From Liriodendron chinense (taxonomy: Eukaryota; Streptophyta; Magnoliopsida; Magnoliales; Magnoliaceae), in assembly GCA_003013855.2 (NCBI GenBank), contig ML058409.1, positions 434,001 through 498,000 of the forward strand: a stretch of 64,000 bases of DNA, given 5' to 3'. Below are positions 33,481 through 45,984 of the stretch, piece by piece; positions within the stretch are counted from its first letter, which is position 1, and each line of letters opens with the position of its first letter. Under the pieces are notes generated by a model that was given only the letters and a program-made list of their open reading frames with translations, made no database searches and had not been told where the DNA came from. The translations under genes and the position numbers were made by a program.

Positions 33481-36400
33481 CTGCAAACATCATATTAATT
33501 TTTAAATTCAATAAAATGATGTCCAACTAGCTACGAAATGACGAAAATAACCTTCCAACCGACAAAAAAAAAAAACCCCAGAGAAATTCAATTAAAAACG
33601 AAATGAGGAAAATAACCTTCCAACCAACAAAAGAAAAAAGAGATTTCAATTAAAAACTAAATGATGAAAATAACCTTCCAACCGACAAAAAAATAAGAGA
33701 ATTCAATTAAAAACTAAATGATAGAGAAAAATTACAGTATTTGATTTCAGGGGGTGTTTGGTTGCACCAAATATCATGATATTTTGCAATTAATCGGGTC
33801 TAATTTGGTGCTATGTTTCATTACATTTCATCAAATTTGTTGCAACCAAACATACCCTAAAGCAAAAGCACCCTACAGCTGTCAAAGCAGCAAATTGGTA
33901 AAACATCCAGACCATTCATTGGGTGGGACAGAAGGGATAATCCCTGACCCAAGAAACACTCTGGTCTACTTTTCGTGATGCAGGTATGAAAACTGGATGG
34001 CTCCTGAAAGAGAAGCCAACAGTCCAGATCCACACAAGTCCACCTGACCAGCGGGCCCACCTGATTTTAAGAAAAAGGCCCATGCTAGCAAGCCTGGGTT
34101 TGGGTCATCCAAAGGGGATTCCTCCAACCCACCGACAGTCGCCTGGATTGCACCGGAATCTTTTGCAATGCCTGTTTGACGAAGCATGTAAAACACCAAC
34201 ATCTGTGGACCCACCATGTTGTATATGTAAAATCTACTCCCCTATCAGGTTCTATCCTCTGTATGTTAGGCCCTCAATCAGCTAGACCAACAACTCAGAT
34301 GGGGTCACCCCACATGGAAAAATGAGGATTAGATGCCAACCGTAGGTCTGTGTGTGGGGCTACAATGGTGTGACCCACCAGGATGAAGAGAATGTGCAAA
34401 AAATCAGCCCTGATGAAAAAAAAAAAACCTCAGGGGGACCACACCATCTGAACTTGGCTGTTTTGGGAGGCAATTTCACAGACTTCCCATTGGTGTGGCC
34501 CATATGAGCTTTTAATGGGGCTCATCGTCTGGATGTACGGTCCAAATAATGGTTCTCAACCGATGGATGGAGTTGATTTTACATATACATTATGGTGGAC
34601 CCTACAGGGCCTGGGTGTTTTACCCAGCATGTAAAACAGGGGTTGTTGGCAACTCCAGTCCACCTTGATCTGACCTGTACACAGGACACTTCAGGCCATA
34701 TTTAAACTATATAAAAAAAACTTTGATACTCCTGTAGACTGTGAAGGACAATACACCGACATTTAGAAATTGCATTAATGGTGTACAACTGACACAAATT
34801 AAACAACCCAAATTATAGGTCTCATTTTCAATGCACCTTGAACAGAAAGTACGCTCATGTGGAGATTTACTGGACGGTTAAAAATGAGATTAAAAAAAAA
34901 AAAAAATCAATAGTCCTATTACAATAAACAATTCTGAGCGCCTGCATATCAAGAGCTCTACTCTGCCAGAGTAATAAATAAGTCCCCAGAACAAAATCCT
35001 CCTTGACCCAAGAATTATGTTGAAAGCATGATCCGTTAATTGGAGGCCAGGACCGTCTGATCAATCATGTTAGGGATGAAGCCAATCTGTCTGATGGTCC
35101 CAACTATTTAAACGGTTCAGATTTTTGGTGCATGTCAGCTGTAAAGTTAGGGTCCAACACCTTCCGTCACTCATCATCTCCCAACATTCAAGTGAGCCAG
35201 GAACAGCTTTCCAGAGTTTTGCACTGCATTATGCTTGCAAGCCTATGATCAGCTTTCATGAATCAGGCGTATGATGACCTGGACAATACATGTGGCGGGT
35301 CCTACCATTGGTTGGGCTACTAGGCACCGGACAATGACAATCATGTCCGCTTTTTCAACTATGGTGGGGACAACTGGACGTATAATTCGTGACCATTAAA
35401 AGAGCCATTCTAGGTGTACTCACACAGGTTACTTTCACAGACAGAAAGCCGTGTGGGTGAACTTTCATTAGATCCACCCATCCATCAGATATGCTGTTTC
35501 ATTTTAATCATTGAACCCAAAAGCCATGATCATCCAAAGCTCAGGTAGACCACACCACAGGAAACAGTTGCGATGGATGGAACGCTCACCATTAGTTTTG
35601 TGTAGGACCCACCATGCTGTTTATATGCCATCTAATCCATTCATCGCACTTTACTCATTAGGATAAAAGCACTACTAAAAAATTTACAGTACTCTAAAAC
35701 TCAGGTTGGCTATATGACGTAAATTTAGAGGTATTTACTTATAAATACTTTTTGGGGTGGCCCAGATGAGTGTTGAATCATCCTGATTTTGGAAGTGGAC
35801 GTGATGATGAACTTGATGAACGGTGAGGATTTCGTGCAAATTAAGTTGTTTCTCACACTAATGTGAAAGTAATCCCGGTAGGTATCCAAGTGTTTTCCGG
35901 GCAAAAAACACCAGCAATGGTCGACATTCACCAAGAAATTGGACAGCTAGGATCATCCAACCTGTGATACATCTGGACCAACGGTATGGACCGCCAATAG
36001 GCGGGCCTCACTTACAGGGACCGTCCTATGAATAAAACCGTTACGGCCGATACTTGAAGGTTTAATCCCCGAAAAACCGAAACAAAGCGGAACGGAAAAG
36101 AAGAAAACTCACCTCTCCTGAGCTTAGCAGCAGCAACCTTATGCTCCACCACCTTCTTCTCCGTAGTAGTGGGCGCAACCGCCTCCTCCTCGGGCGGGAA
36201 TAGCACCTTATCAATCCCCTGCACTGAAATCCGACCGTCCGTGTAGATATCCGGATCAAACAGATAGGCGGCCCCTTCACCATGGCCGAACTTCACCGAT
36301 CCATCAGCCTCCTGGGCAACCACCTTCTGCGGCAGCCGCAGTGTGTCGTACCGGACCTTTCCGAACCTCCGCACCGCATTGTACATGCTCTCTTCCGTCT

Positions 36401-37421
36401 GGTACTCGGGGATCAGATGGTAGTACATGATCTGCTCCGGCGCGCCCGGCTCCGATAGCTGGTCCGTCGTCAGCCGGGACATGGCCTCATCGTTCGGCGC
36501 CAGGACCGTCAGAACATACCCCTCCGACACCAATCTCCCCATCTCCGTCGCCAGCGACGTGAGATTGACCAAGATATCCGCCATCTCGTTGTACCCACCG
36601 TAATGCAGTAAGGTCTGGATGAAATCCTTCACCTGGCTCTCACCGTCGAACCAACGGTGGGCCCCGCCGGGCCCCGGGGCGGGCGCCGGGGCCAGATCGG
36701 GTCCTGGCGCCATCGCATAGAAGACGGGAAGGACCGGAGGTGCACCGACCGGGACCGGGGCTGGCTTCTTCAGACGGTTCGTCCTCGGGTCCACTTCCGG
36801 CGCGCCCTCCGGAAGGACGGCCGAGATCGAAGACAGGCTCCTCCTGCGGTTGAAATCCTCCTGTACGGATCGGGGGATTAGCAGCCGTTCAATGCCGTGG
36901 ATGATCCCGTCGGGGCGGATCACGGCATTGGGGTAGACCACATTCGCGAGGTCGATCTTCTGGTTGGGAAATATACGGACGTGATCGTTCGAGAGGGTCC
37001 GATGGTGGATGTCGGATCTGGGCCATTGGTCGGCTGGGATCCGGCTGGGGATGACGTGGAACAGGATTAGAGTTTGAAGGGAGCGGAGATTGCCAGGCTC
37101 GAGGAGGAAGCGCTTGAACTCAGGATCGAGATCGCGATCGAGGGCCTCATTGCGAGGGGCGAAGATGGTGATGTTGTGGGACCCAACGGCGGATTCTAGG
37201 GTCTGGAGAAGGAGGGCCTTTTCCACGAGCTCGGAGAGGATGGTGTAGTGGGAGTCGAGAAGGGCCACCAGGACGGAATTGGAGTTGATCTGACCGTTGG
37301 TAGTGGACGACTGGGATTTGGACAGGGAGGAAGTGGTGTGCAATGCCGGTGAGAGGGTGGCAAGGGAGAGAAGATAGACGGCTAGGATTAGCCGATGGAG
37401 GCCGTGGATGTGGTAATCCAT
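33407..37421 (-). CDS. Fasciclin-like arabinogalactan protein, FLA15-18 type, two exons
   Basis: Exon 1 (37421-36113) and exon 2 (33480-33407) join in frame to 1383 nt, giving 460 residues. The protein has a signal peptide (about 1-27), a first FAS1 domain (about 45-185, with FHVIP at 121-125), an AGP-type Pro/Ala linker (218-253, ending APAPAPGPGG), and a second FAS1 domain (about 258-412, with YYHLIP at 333-338). N-glycosylation sites are at N83 (NIT) and N286 (NLT). The end is KLLEVAC...STC with no hydrophobic GPI-signal tail. This matches Arabidopsis FLA15-18 in order, length (about 460) and C-terminus. Such proteins are secreted, O-glycosylated and act at the cell wall or surface; the molecular role is unclear. 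The start codon is chosen because the signal peptide follows it directly. Exon 1 is markedly more GC-rich than its surroundings. Confidence 0.95.
33749..33858. mobile_element. Small palindromic MITE in the FLA intron
   Basis: The left end 'gggggtgtttggttgcacc' and right end 'ttgcaaccaaacataccct' are inverse, with 'aatatcatgat' inside. It is related to 4332-4440 and lies about 270 bp upstream of the small FLA exon 2. Confidence 0.7.
34168..34646. mobile_element. Palindromic element in the FLA intron
   Basis: Arms 'gcatgtaaaacaccaacat' (left) and 'acccagcatgtaaaacagg' (right side, with 'gggtgttttac' in inverse orientation) accompany 'ccaccatgttgtatatgt' and inverse 'acatatacattatggtgg'. Confidence 0.6.
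36113..37421 (-). CDS. FLA exon 1
   Basis: It has 436 codons plus one base, from MDYHIHGLHR to the AAKLRR region. The donor is gag/gtgagt at 36112-36107. Read through without splicing, the frame continues for 33 unrelated residues and stops at 36012, so the unspliced 469-residue reading is probably not the real protein. Confidence 0.93.
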
Positions 37422-37493
37422 GGCGAGAGAGAGAGTTGCAGAGAGCTTTTTCTTTGTTCGTTTTTTTTTTTTTCTTGCTTCGTGTGTGAGAGA

Positions 37494-37503
37494 GAGATAT
37501 ACT
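37494..37503 (-). promoter_or_regulatory. Possible TATA box of the FLA gene
   Basis: On the - strand the sequence reads agtatatctc, about 75 bp upstream of the ATG, followed by a CT-rich leader (ctctctct...) of the kind common in plant 5' UTRs. A second candidate, ctataccaaa, lies near 37580. Position and composition are the only support. Confidence 0.3.
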
Positions 37504-37824
37504 GATGTTGCTGTTTTGTGTTGTAATGATTTTTGTCTGGAGCAGTAGGCGGATTTGAAGTGGAGTATTCAATCGGGTTTTGGTATAGAGCGTGGGTTCC
37601 GCGGAGAATACCGCTGTGGACACGTGGCGGACGATGAGCTGATGTGATTGTGTGGGCGCCAGTTACAGGTACTGGCTCGGCTCGGAACTCAGCGATCTGC
37701 TGTCTTTTGTTTTGACTCTCAGACGTGAGTATTGACTGCGAGTTGTTACAAAAACTGGAGTAGTGCGTTTGCTGCAACTTAGGGGATATCTGGAATGAAA
37801 TCTGATCCGTTGTACACATGGAAT

Positions 37825-38875
37825 TAGGGCTGTACATCGAGCCGAGTCGAGTCGAGGTGGGCCCAGCTTGGCTTGACTCGTTTGTGCTCTCCTCGAGTTC
37901 GAGCTCAAGCTCGAGCTCACCCTCAAGCTTACCATTGGAGCTTGCCTTGTTTGCTAAAACTTTCGAGGCGAGCTCGAGTCGAGCTAGCGGATCGAGTCGA
38001 GGCGAGCTTACCTCGGGTCGAGTCAAGCTTGCTCCCATCTCAATTTATTATATTTTTTACTATAAATACAAATTAAAAGTCAACAACATTAAGTTCAAGA
38101 AGTCACACATATATTAGGGAAGAATAATATTAAATGGCCTAGCTCATCAATTTTTTCTTTGGCTAGGCCACACACGCATTGAACGCAGACCACTAGTAAC
38201 ATTTTCTGAACCATAGATTAACACAGTACATGCATAGCTCACCACATGAATGGACTGCCCTGATTATTGTGTGGACCATCTTCATGATGAAGCCCAGCTG
38301 ATTCATGGATCAGATGCACCACCTCCCTTGTAAAATTGCAATCAATAGCTACATATGGTGTTTGGTCTTACCATAGCCCCTGTTTTGTAGATGTGTATGG
38401 CGCGTGATCTCACTGTAGCACCTGTTTTGTGCAGCATGTAAAACATACAACCGCTTTGTGCTCACCATGTTTTGTACTTGCTCAACAAGGAATGTTCTTA
38501 CCTAAACAAAATAATAGGATTAAGTAACCCCCCAACGTGTGAGGGTTTTATATGTCCTAAGCTTGGACCCCAATGTGTGTGTGGGGGAGGGGGGAGAGAG
38601 AAACAAGAAATAAAAAGATTAGGGTTTTTTTTTTTTTTTTAAATTTTAAATATCTATATGAAACGAGTCGAGTCGAGGTCGAGCCGAGTCAAGCTTGAAT
38701 CGAGCCGAGTTTCGAGTCGAGTGACCCAGTGGTCGAACTTGGCTTGATTTCTGACTCGAGCTCCTAAATGAAGCTTAGCTTGACTTGTTCTACTTAATCG
38801 AGGCGAGTCGAGTCGAGTTTTTTCGAGTCGAGTCGATCGAGTTTCTCGAGCTGACTCGGCTCATGACCAGCCCCT
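37825..38875. mobile_element. MULE-like element of 'gagccgagtcgag' type upstream of FLA, perfect 9-bp TSD
   Basis: ACATGGAAT lies at 37816-37824 and 38876-38884. The ends 'tagggctgtacatcgagcc' and 'gactcggctcatgaccagc' plus cccta are inverse. Both subterminal regions (37840-38030 and 38660-38860) are dense in 'cgagtcgag' and 'gagctcgag' words. The interior has no transposase frame. Its near end is about 400 bp upstream of the FLA start codon. Confidence 0.88.
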
Positions 38876-39243
38876 ACATGGAATATACGTGCTCCGGGAT
38901 GTATCGTAGTACGGAATTAGGTCTTATCAGATTATCAGAACCATCGAAGTAGTGGATGTGAAGTGGGCATTGGAAGACAGGCAGTTTGAATTCAATTAAG
39001 CAAGATCGAACTCTTAAGATAGCTCCAATATTAAAATTTTCAAATTTATAGTCGTTTCAAAGTGGGGTACACGATTTGGACGGTTGGATTGACAGAAATG
39101 TGTGACACGTTGACAGGGCGGATTAGTAAAAATTAAGTAAATAGCTACAAACGCACAGTATAATTTTGGAAGAAGGCAGCCCCGAGAGGGTAAATGAGAA
39201 GGCAAAGTTACCATATTGCCCTTTTGGCGCGGGTTACCACGGG

Positions 39244-39640
39244 CGGACGCGGATTGCCTGTCGCAGGAAGTTACTGCCCCGCCTAGGAAGTTAGGTGGGG
39301 CCCATCGTAATGTTTGTGAGAATCCACTCCGTCCATCCGTTTCTGCAGCTCCTTTTATGACATTATACCAAAAATTAGGTAAATAAAAAACTCACCTGAA
39401 CCGTACGAGAGGAAACAGTGGGGATTGAATGATCACCGTTGAAACATTCGTACGGCCTAGATTTTGTGCAGTGATTCTGGCTTTGTGCAAGTGGTCCATG
39501 GCTAAGTAATCCAAACCGTTGATATAAAATAGAAACCGAAATGAAATCATATGATGGACTCTTTCATAACATTTTACTCGTTGGCCCACAAAATGGAAGT
39601 ACGAAAATACAGTAAGCAGTCGACCTTCAACCAAAAAGAT
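39244..39640. mobile_element. GGGCCCAC-family element, left part
   Basis: It starts with the terminal motif 'ggacgcggattgcctg', then 'aggtggggcccatcgtaatg' and 'gaatccactccgtccatccg'. The right terminal motif was not found, so the element is truncated or rearranged. The exact right limit is a guess. Confidence 0.5.
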
Positions 39641-39952
39641 CTAATATTTTGATCTTATGAGCTTTCGGTACATGGGCCATCATCCATGGTAGGTCCCACC
39701 TTATCAACGGTTTGGATCAACAATTTACAAAAGAAAAATACAAGATGTTGATATGCGTGTACAGATTCTAAGAAGAGCATTTGCATATATGATTTAAGGG
39801 CAAAAAGAAATTCGGTCCGTCGTGTGATGATGTCGTACGTACTATTTTTTAGGTGTGCTTATATGCGAAAGAGAGAATATTATCAGCTGATTTTACTATT
39901 TTGCCCTTGCCGACTCTTTCATTTCGCAACGGATGGAGGCAAACTCGTTGGA

Positions 39953-40475
39953 GGGCGCGGATTGCCACTACCCAACTAGAGACGGATGGTCCTGTCAGGG
40001 GCTATGTGGGGCCCACAGAGATGTTTGTATTTTATCAAAGGCGTCCATTCATTTTGAAAGATCATTTTAGAGCATGAGCCTAGAAATGACGCAGATCAAA
40101 GGATGGAGTGGACTACACCACAGGAAGAAGTGGTGACATGACCCTAACCCTTGAAACCTTACTAGGGCTCGCCGTGATTTTTATTTTCCATCCAACCTGT
40201 TTATAAGGTTACATAGACCTGGATGAAGGTAAAAAAATAAATAGTATCTTGATCCAAAACTTCTGTGGCCCCAAGAGGTTTTCAGCGGTAGGCATTCAAT
40301 CCCTACTGTTTGCTATTGTGTGGTCCACTAGATATAGATATATTCCTCATTTTTTTTCTCATGCACTAGAATGATCTTTAAAATTGGATGGACGTCTTGG
40401 ATAAAAAACATACATCACGGTAAGCCTCACAGAGCCCCTGAAAGGACCATGGGTCTCTCCACTCCCGTCGCGGGG
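39953..40475. mobile_element. GGGCCCAC-family element
   Basis: It begins 'gggcgcggattgccac', continues 'tatgtggggcccacagagat', and returns inverse arms ending 'catcacggtaagcctcacag' and 'tcccgtcgcggg'. The right terminus is decayed. Confidence 0.6.
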
Positions 40476-42178
40476 CTGAAATGGCATGGGCAGATTCGAC
40501 ATCTTTGCCCAATCTCATCATTAAGACGTCATTAAAGAATATGAGACATGGAGATTTGATGCAAATGACTATCTTACCCTTCCTTTATCCACCTGGCAAA
40601 TATGTTATGTGACTAGTCAAGACTTCAAGATTCCGGGCCACACATGGATCCAACACCAACAATCATGCCCATATCCGGTCATTTGATGGGCATTTTAATG
40701 GACAGTGGAAATGAAAGGAGATCAACGGTCTGTATCAAACAAACACCTGTCCATTAATCAGCGTTTTGTCCACCTGGCAAATATGTTATGTTATGTGCAT
40801 ACTAGATCCTAACCGTTGGTCTGTTTTGAATTAATCTGGAAACTCCATGTTCCAAATCTCACACTAGCCTAGATTATCCAAACTGCTGATCGGAGGACAT
40901 CTTAGCCGTTGATTGCTAGCCATTGGTAGGAATTTTTCTAATAGCAGATTGCAGTATTTCAAAAGTTCTCGAATCAGTGACTAGGGTCACCCGAGCATTA
41001 TGCTTTCTGGCACACATTCGAACCAAGGAAGGGTCCGCATGGATGAAATGTTTCATCATAACATGTGCCACGTGTACGGTGAAAGAGTAGTGCTTAACAA
41101 CAAGTAGTAAAAATTACTACTGAATCGGAGATGGGACGCGTTACTTTCCACTATTTAAAGAAATGAGTCAACAAAGACTGTTGCACATAATCCGGGCCAT
41201 TCATGCAGTGGGGCCCACCTTGAATCATGCAGAAGAGATATCGCTCTGATTACACTAAACACGTCATCATTTAGAAGACTGACTTTAATTCCGACGTACT
41301 TTGCATGACCCAATACAATTCTTAGAATTCTTCTGTATTAAAAAAGAAGGAATCAGGTGCAGCGGGAAGTACAATAACTTGTCGTCCAACCATGTATTTC
41401 GGCCAACCTGCCTCTTGTGTAGGAAATCCCTACCGTCCAAACGATAGACCCCATGTTGAGGATCACTTGGAACAAAAGTATGAATGGTAGGATTCATGCT
41501 TTTATGATGACTCAGACCTTCAGTTGTCTATTGTTTACAGCTGCGCACCCCCACCTGACAAGCTGAACGGCTAGACTTTTGTACCAAGTGAGTTCATTGT
41601 GGGACCTACCGTTTTCATTGCAGAGATTTCCTGCACAAGCCGCATATAAAAGGGGACGATGTAGTTGGACGACAAGGCGTTGTGATTACGGTTGTACCTG
41701 ATCAGCTCTCCTTGTGAGTGAATACAGCCAATTCAATAGAATATATGGCCCGTCATCGAAACGTGCCGGAATTTGCGTTTCTGTCGTGAATTTTGGAGGA
41801 TTTGAGTTGAAGTCGAGGGCAAAAATGCAATTTACTACTAACTAAGACTCTTGAACTTGACAAAAATGCCACTCTCATGGTACTTTATCTGGGGTCATTT
41901 CAGTCATTTCACTATGGATTAGGTGAAACCGTAATCAAAAGTGTTGCATTATTGTAAATGATCCACTTGGATTCTCATCTTGTACAAGTGGGGCCCACCT
42001 CTAAGTGACCCAAACTGTGGATTCCGTGGATGATGGTCCATGCAGCAAAAGTCTTCTCAGATCCTAGTCATCCTGCTTCTGACCTTCGATTGGATGAGGA
42101 TCCATGCTTTGTTTTCTTTCCTAGCCGTCTAATTTCTTCTGTCCATCAATTGAACGAATAGAGTTTTCCGTATTGGAG

Positions 42179-42202
42179 ATTTCTTTTTTTTTTTTTTTTT
42201 TT
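42179..42202. repeat. Poly-T tract
   Basis: About 20 T residues, just upstream of the palindromic element at 42285. Confidence 0.85.
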
Positions 42203-42284
42203 GCAGTGATCATCCACAGATGGGACCCATCATACTACGGTTTGGATGGCCGAAAAATGAGACCATTTCACGAACGTCAAATCC

Positions 42285-42806
42285 GGACGCGGATTGCATG
42301 CTGACACTGCTTACCGGACGGTGCTAATGTGGGTCCCACAGTGATGTATACGTATTTATCTAAGCCGTTCATCACATTTTGGATCATTATTTTAGAGCAT
42401 GATCCCAAAAATGAGGCAGATCCAAATTTCAGGTCTACCACAACACAGGAAAACAGTTTGATTGAATTCCCACCGTTAAAATTTCCCAAGGCCCACTATA
42501 ATGTTTATTTTCCATCCAACCTGTTGATTAGGTCACACATACCTTGGTGTTGGGAAAAGACGAGTATCAGCTTGATCCAAAACTTGTGTTGCTCTCAAGA
42601 AGGTTTCATGGTTGGCATCATAGAATTGTTTCCTCTGGTGTGGTCCACCTGATATTTTTTTCTGCCTCATTTTTGGTCTAATGCTCTAAACTCTGAACTG
42701 GAAAAATAGATGGACAGCGTGGATAAGACACATACATCAAGGTGGGTCCCACGGAGCACCGTCGGTAGCAAGTCGCTGCTGGCATGTCAGTATGCAATCC
42801 GCGTCC
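42285..42806. mobile_element. GGGCCCAC-family element with perfect 9-bp TSD (family exemplar)
   Basis: GTCAAATCC lies at 42276-42284 and 42807-42815. The element starts 'ggacgcggattgcatgctga' and ends with the inverse, 'agtatgcaatccgcgtcc'. Inverted arms continue for at least 100 bp, through the GGG(A/C)CCAC motif. The interior consists of paired inverse sentences such as 'aaatgaggcagatccaaatt' and 'tctgcctcatttttgg', so nearly the whole 522 bp could fold on itself. No ORF of note. Confidence 0.9.
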
Positions 42807-43248
42807 GTCAAATCCCGCCAGCATGTAACATCTACCGTTCCATGCATGCGAACTCATCCCGAACATCCATCTCGTAGGCCCATTGTCATTGTAGCACAGC
42901 TTTGATATGGGACTAATCTGACAGTCCTAAACATCCAATTCACGACCATCAAATGGGAAGAAAATTATCAACGGTCCAAATTTTAATAGAATTTAGGATG
43001 GTTAAAATCACACAATCATTCTGTTTTTCACGTCATGCTCCATCAACAACATGGCCCACAATTATGAAGGTCCAGATATAGCATGCATTGTTGCCACGTG
43101 CACAGCTGATGGGTGTCTGTACCCGAGTGAGGTACGGCTGGCTTGATGGCACCGAGGCCCAGTAAATAACCACAGGCGGCTATCAGGCTCGGCTCGTGGC
43201 TCATGAGCCATACAAAAAGAAGGGGGCCCTCCTACTTCCTCCTACCCT

Positions 43249-43735
43249 GCGCAAGGAATCTGGGTGGGGCCCACCGTGAGGTTTGTGAGAAATCTATGCC
43301 GTCCAACCGTTTTGTGAGTTCATTTTAGGCGTTAAGACCAAAATTGAACGGGATCAAATACTAAAGTGGGCTGCACTAAAGCAAAAGTTGTGTAGGGAAA
43401 TTCTTATAGTTGAAACCTCTATGGGTCCACAGTGATGTTTATATGCCATCCATACCGTTCATAATTTCATTCCTACTGAGATGAACTGAAAGCACAAATA
43501 TTATCCTGATTCGAAACTTCTATGGCCCCATGAACATTTCAACTGTGGAAGTTCAATTGTCATGTTTTCAGCCCACTTAAGTCTTGGATCCCATTCAATT
43601 TTGGTTCGCAACGCCTAAAATGACCTCACAAAACGGTTGGACGGCGTAGATTTCTCACAAACCTCACGGTGGGCCCCACCCAGATTCCTTGTGCAGGACA
43701 TGCCTGCAAAAGGCTTTCGCAGGCAATCCGCGCCC
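43249..43735. mobile_element. GGGCCCAC-family element with about 75-bp near-perfect inverted arms
   Basis: 'aaggaatctgggtggggccc' at the left is mirrored by 'gggccccacccagattcctt' at the right, and pairing continues through 'gtgaggtttgtgagaaatct'. The right side also keeps the terminal 'gcaggcaatccgcgccc', which the left lacks. 'cctacttc' near both ends may be the target duplication. Confidence 0.8.
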
Positions 43736-44109
43736 TACTTCTCTTACCGTTTACCGTGTACTAAACATAGTGAGAGGATGAGCTGTCCCTGTCCGTGAAT
43801 TGCCAGAAAAAGGCCCACTTCCTGTATTAAGATATAACTATAAATATACAGCCTAGCGGGATCAACTGACGGCGACATCTCTCCTTATGGAAGACCGTTT
43901 GTCGCCGTCAGTTTAACCAGCGTAGTTAGGTACGGAACCGTGGTTAGTTCCGAACTCTCCTATGATTTGGTGTCGGTGGCTTGTAGGGTGCGATGGGTCA
44001 GGTCCATTAATGATTCTGCGTCCAAACATCAACCAAAATTACTGGGTACTCTCAAAATCAACCTTACCCGACACAGGCCCAATGAGATTCGGTTTGGTTG
44101 GTGACCCTT

Positions 44110-44560
44110 CATTTAGTACCGGTCTGTTATGTGGGCCCACAACGATATATGTATTTTATCTATGCGTCTATTCATTTTTCTAGTTAACTGAGGGCATTGG
44201 CCCAAAAATGAGGTCAATCCAAATCTTAAGTAAGTAGGACCACAAAAAACAATGTTAATTGAATGTCTACTGTTATAAGATTTTGGGGGCCATAAAATCT
44301 TTTGCTCAAGCTGATATTTGTACTTTTCTTCTCATCCATCTAGGATAACAAGTTAGATGGCAAATAAATATTAGAACGGGACCTCAAGAAGTTTTTAATG
44401 GTGAGCATTCAATCACCACTATTTCTCCTGGTAGGGTCTACTTGGAATTTGAATTTGTCTCATTTTTTAACTTATGTTCTAAAATGAATTAAAAAATTAA
44501 ATAGACAATATGGTTAAAACATATATACACTGCGGTGGGAACTACAGCATCGACTAGCAC
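44110..44560. mobile_element. GGGCCCAC-family element, decayed
   Basis: It contains 'ttatgtgggcccacaacg', 'aaaatgaggtcaatccaaat', 'caagctgatatttgtac' and an inverse right arm 'acatatatacactgcggtgg'. The element ends are not resolved. Confidence 0.55.
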
Positions 44561-45046
44561 GAAGATTAAGAGGGCTCAGTGCAAGGCCAAAGATGATAGG
44601 TTAACCTGTGAAAATCAAATGGTGTCCACGTAAATAATTTTTAAATAAGCTATCAAAATCGTAATAAGAGACTTTGATGGATCATTAACCAAAACAAAAC
44701 CAGATTATCTCTTATGGTAGGTTGAAGGGCATATAAATAAAGGTTAAAAAGAAGAACAAAATCAAAGGTTATTCATGTTTGCATATGATCGGAAGCTACG
44801 ACGAGGAATTCAATCAAAAGCTTCGTTGGTGACTTATCGGTAGTGAATCACATGATTTGGACCGTTTACATTCTGTCTTCCTCTTTCCAAATTTATAAAC
44901 TCAAAGTGCATGAGTATCATTCATCATACACGCCAGAGTATTAAGTACAGCAATTTTTTTTGGTGATACCGGCACGTGATTCAATCACCTCCCCGATGGG
45001 CCGACAAAAACATGCTGTCCGAGCGTCGGCGTAGATTGGTTAGCTG

Positions 45047-45340
45047 GACGCGGATTACGTCCTGACCCCGCCTGAACAACGTCCTCGGTCCAGACAGGGG
45101 CTCTGTGGGGCCCATCCTGATGTATTTGTTTTATCCATGCCGTTCATTAATTTTGGAAGATTAATTAAAGGCATGAGCCAAAAACTCATCACGATCCACA
45201 AGTCAAGGGGGTAAACAACGGCCCAGATTTCAGATTCATGTGTGCCCCACCTGGTAAGCCAATACATTCCTGAATGAACGGTGGGTATTGGCTCATAGCA
45301 ACTGTAATTAACAATCCACTTCTCTGGCAACGCCATGCAG
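45047..45340. mobile_element. GGGCCCAC-family left-end fragment
   Basis: It begins 'ggacgcggattacgtcctga' and continues 'tctgtggggcccatcctgat'. No right arm was found; the right limit is approximate. Confidence 0.45.
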
Positions 45341-45984
45341 GGTTAACATTAAACTGCACGGCCCACCTGATGAATGGTCTGGATCGTTCTTAACTCAATA
45401 CTAAAGGAGGGTTGACTTTTATTTATTTGGTCAAACAACCACGTGCCCAGCTGGATCTCCGCTGGCAGCTTCAACGAAAAATCAGGACTGTTAAGTGCAA
45501 TCGTGCGTTGGTTTTCCGAGCATCACGTGGCAACGTGGATTACATCCAAGCCGCTCATCGGGAGGGTTCACGGTCGACACGCCCGTGGCCCAAATCATGC
45601 TGGGCCTTGCATTTGGTGAGTTACACACACAGGTTGAATGTGAACCGTTGGTCAGATCTTTCTAACCGTCCATTTATTTTGTATATGCACGTCCCAGGTA
45701 ATAAGAAAATTCAAATGATTTTCATCTTTATAATCTCTTCACGGCCGTTATCGCTGATGAACGGCCCCGATCTCATACAGGAATTCCAGAATGACATGTG
45801 TAAGCAGCGAGAACTTGAAAATTGCACTCCGCCAGAGTAATCTTTAGGAGGGCAGAACTGGACATCAATCAAAGCCCTTAGCTGGCGAAGGCATCCACGT
45901 GGCAACGTCACGTGGGTCCCACAACCATTCCGGGAAAGGATATTAGGTGAGACCCAGAACTCACCCAAGATGGTGCGTCCCTTA

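Larger units (their letters stand above)
33481..36112 (-). other. FLA intron (2,632 bp)
   Basis: It is bounded by GTGAGT and TTTGCAG on the - strand. It contains a small MITE (33749-33858), a GGGCCCAC-style palindrome (34168-34646) and further fragments of that family near 33900-34060 and 35440-35680. No other coding sequence was recognised. Confidence 0.85.
39640..42270. other. Region upstream of FLA without genes
   Basis: Apart from the palindromic elements listed, 40480-42270 holds only short frames. Repeated phrases such as 'atccggtcatttgatgggc' and 'gtggggcccaccttgaatca' show that it also derives from old repeat fragments. Confidence 0.5.

Noticed and set aside
36012..36112. 33-residue extension of FLA exon 1
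   Set aside because: It follows a strong GTGAGT donor and does not resemble the family's C-terminus, which was found at 33480-33407.
36657..36881. + strand frame opposite FLA exon 1
   Set aside because: It is a GC-rich shadow of the real gene on the other strand.
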